Origin: Nanobdellota archaeon
GTDB lineage: Archaea > Nanobdellota > Nanobdellia > Pacearchaeales > GW2011-AR1
Assembly: GCA_018830905.1 (NCBI GenBank)
Contig: JAHJRM010000001.1
Location: 1-5,596 of the forward strand
Direction of reading: 5' to 3'
DNA: 5,596 bases
Both the position numbers and the translations under genes were made by a program. Positions 4,551-5,596 of this stretch are shown here, piece after piece. Positions within the stretch are counted from its first letter, which is position 1. Every line of letters begins with the position of its first letter. The notes under the pieces were generated by a model. That model was not told where the DNA came from, did not search any database, and saw nothing but the letters and a program-made list of their open reading frames with translations.

Positions 4551-5387
4551 ATGAAAAAGGTGCTTGTTGGTGGCGTTCTTGTAACGATTATGCTTTTAGC
4601 CGCTGGTTTGTTTGCTTCTGCGCAGAGTAATTCTACAGAGGTTAACAATACTATTTCAGATGTTGTTTTGGATTCTTTAGATATTACAGATACGGGGGAA
4701 GGAGATGTTACGGATGATCCTAGTGCCGATTTAGCGGATAAGTCAGATGAAGAGATTAGTGATTGGGTTTATGATTATATTTATGGTTTTATTGAGAAAA
4801 TGGATATTACTCCAGATGAGGTTGTTTCTATAAGTCTTGTTGATTTTGATAATTTGCCTGCGAGCGTTAATCTTGGAAGTATCAGCGACGGTAGTGGTCT
4901 TGCGATTTATGGAGTGACCTTTGATAAGGGCGATGGCGAAAAAACTGTTTACGTTGTTACGTATTCGCTAGATACTGTTGATTCGCAGGATGATGTGTTC
5001 CCAACGAGTAAGAGGCAGTTCTTGAACTTTGGATTTGACGGAAAGACACAGAATTCAGTATTCTTGTTGACTGCTACAAATGTGGAAACAAGTGTTGAGA
5101 AAGGGTATGTCATGATGAGAGATGGAAGCATTACTGCAATGTCTACGAACTTGGATGTGTTAAAAGGTGGTAAGAATATTGAAATTATAATCTACATAAA
5201 CGGAAAGCCTGCAGGATTTGGTAATATGTTAAGTGCTGAGAAGGCAGGTGTTCAAAATGATTATGATGTCATCTCCGAGAATACTGTGGAATTTGCTGCA
5301 GGAGATGTTGTTTCTGCTTACTTAAAAATTGAGGGAGATGTTTCACTTGAAGATGTTACAACCCTCGTTGAGATAACAACAAAATAG
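4551..5387 (+). CDS. Exported acidic, beta-rich surface protein (278 residues), function unknown
   Basis: The N-terminus MKKVLVGGVLVTIMLLAAGL has a basic tip and hydrophobic core ending FASAQS, a good Sec signal peptide with cleavage likely after A24 (ASA/QS). There is no lipobox Cys; the protein has no Cys at all and no C-terminal anchor. The mature part is acidic. Residues 26-95 form an Asp/Glu-rich region with an amphipathic helix (ISDWVYDYIYGFIEKMD, 69-85). Residues 95-180 alternate short hydrophobic strands. Residues 184-278 form a compact beta domain with RDGSITAMS (190-198), IEIIIYINGKPAGFGN (210-225), DYDV (237-240), VEFAAGDVVSAYLKIEGD (246-263) and VTTLVEITT (269-277). That pattern resembles jelly-roll surface or receptor-binding domains (C1q/TNF-like), which is an inference from strand pattern only. 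Start chosen by GAGGG 8 nt upstream. Likely secreted or S-layer associated; its neighbour downstream is also an envelope protein. Confidence 0.85.
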   Translation: MKKVLVGGVLVTIMLLAAGLFASAQSNSTEVNNTISDVVLDSLDITDTGEGDVTDDPSADLADKSDEEISDWVYDYIYGFIEKMDITPDEVVSISLVDFDNLPASVNLGSISDGSGLAIYGVTFDKGDGEKTVYVVTYSLDTVDSQDDVFPTSKRQFLNFGFDGKTQNSVFLLTATNVETSVEKGYVMMRDGSITAMSTNLDVLKGGKNIEIIIYINGKPAGFGNMLSAEKAGVQNDYDVISENTVEFAAGDVVSAYLKIEGDVSLEDVTTLVEITTK

Positions 5388-5404
5388 ATTAATGAAACAA
5401 AATG

Positions 5405-5413
5405 TTTTTAAAG
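5405..5413 (+). promoter_or_regulatory. TATA box of the final partial gene (leaderless)
   Basis: TTTTTAAAG is centred 25 nt before the ATG at 5434, with no Shine-Dalgarno in the A-rich stretch between, so a leaderless transcript is likely. The T5 at its left edge may double as the terminator of the exported protein gene, whose stop is at 5387. The AT-rich AATATAAAATAAAT nearer the ATG is too close to serve as a TATA box for this start. Confidence 0.5.
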
Positions 5414-5433
5414 TCTAAAAATATAAAATAAAT

Positions 5434-5596
5434 ATGGCAGCAGATAAAAATAAGGTTCTGATTACAGTCTTGATTGTAGTCGTTATAGCTCTTCTCGCTA
5501 TAATCGCTTATGCCTTTGTAGTAAGCCCAAGATTGTCTGGTTATGCCGTGAACAAACAGGTAGAAGGATATCAGATTGCTGTATTGGATATTGCAC
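5434..5596 (+). CDS. N-terminal part of a single-pass membrane-anchored protein (runs off window)
   Basis: An ATG at 5434 opens 54 full codons to the window edge with no stop. A short charged N-terminus (MAADKNK) is followed by a strong membrane helix at residues 8-30 (VLITVLIVVVIALLAIIAYA), then a predicted external part SPRLSGYAVNKQVEGYQIAVLDIA. There is no lipobox and no clear cleavage site, so I expect an N-terminal signal anchor with the body outside the membrane. The SGY...NKQVEGYQ...D pattern after the helix reminds me of short uncharacterised envelope proteins in DPANN genomes, but I cannot confirm this from the sequence. It is 46 bases downstream of the exported protein gene and has its own TATA box, so it may be a separate unit. 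Confidence 0.8.
   Translation, partial: MAADKNKVLITVLIVVVIALLAIIAYAFVVSPRLSGYAVNKQVEGYQIAVLDIA

Noticed and set aside
4949..5131. Minus-strand frame of 60 codons.
   Set aside because: Antisense to the exported protein gene, with no promoter or ribosome binding site and no recognisable product.
1..5596. CRISPR array, transposase, integrase or defence gene.
   Set aside because: No regularly spaced repeats were seen and no reading frame has the corresponding motifs; the short repeats found are too few and too irregular.

Overview
The window looks like a chromosomal segment of an archaeon, most likely a small-genome, AT-rich DPANN lineage (Pacearchaeota/Woesearchaeota-like). The domain call rests on archaeal-type PheS, the RNase P protein Rpp30, an archaeal UMP kinase and a DUF357 protein. 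It is supported by TATA boxes about 25 nt upstream of start codons and by several apparently leaderless genes. The DPANN call is an inference from the short Rpp30, the lineage-style surface proteins and gene compactness; no 16S rRNA or ribosomal protein is present to confirm it.

Left half (1-3536), all on the minus strand. In transcription order: a DUF357 protein; a small two-helix membrane protein that overlaps pyrH (UMP kinase) by ATGA; rnp3 (short RNase P p30); pheS (phenylalanyl-tRNA synthetase alpha); and the first 22 codons of a membrane-anchored protein that overlaps the pheS stop by ATGA. These are housekeeping functions: pyrimidine nucleotide phosphorylation, tRNA 5' maturation and tRNA charging. 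pheT is not next to pheS. Two intergenic gaps (2078-2254 and 3130-3254) share a diverged sequence element placed just upstream of the TATA boxes of rnp3 and of the small membrane protein gene.

Right half (3663-5596), all on the plus strand and divergent from the DUF357 gene. It holds an unrecognised 276-residue soluble protein, an exported acidic beta-rich protein of 278 residues, and the start of a single-pass membrane-anchored protein. The 276-residue gene is the most unusual object here. Its first 590 bases use almost only TTA for Leu and AGA for Arg. Then a block of about 150 bases inside the same reading frame jumps from about 32% to about 55% G+C with entirely different codon choice, before the gene ends AT-rich again.

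Start sites fall into two classes. rnp3, pheS, DUF357, probably the small membrane protein, and the last partial gene appear leaderless, with the TATA centre 24-26 nt from ATG. The 276-residue and exported-protein genes have short leaders with GGAG or GAGGG Shine-Dalgarno sequences. No CRISPR array, transposase, rRNA, convincing tRNA or defence system was seen. There is no clearly new multi-gene system in this window; the compositional mosaic gene and the shared promoter-proximal element are the leads worth following.
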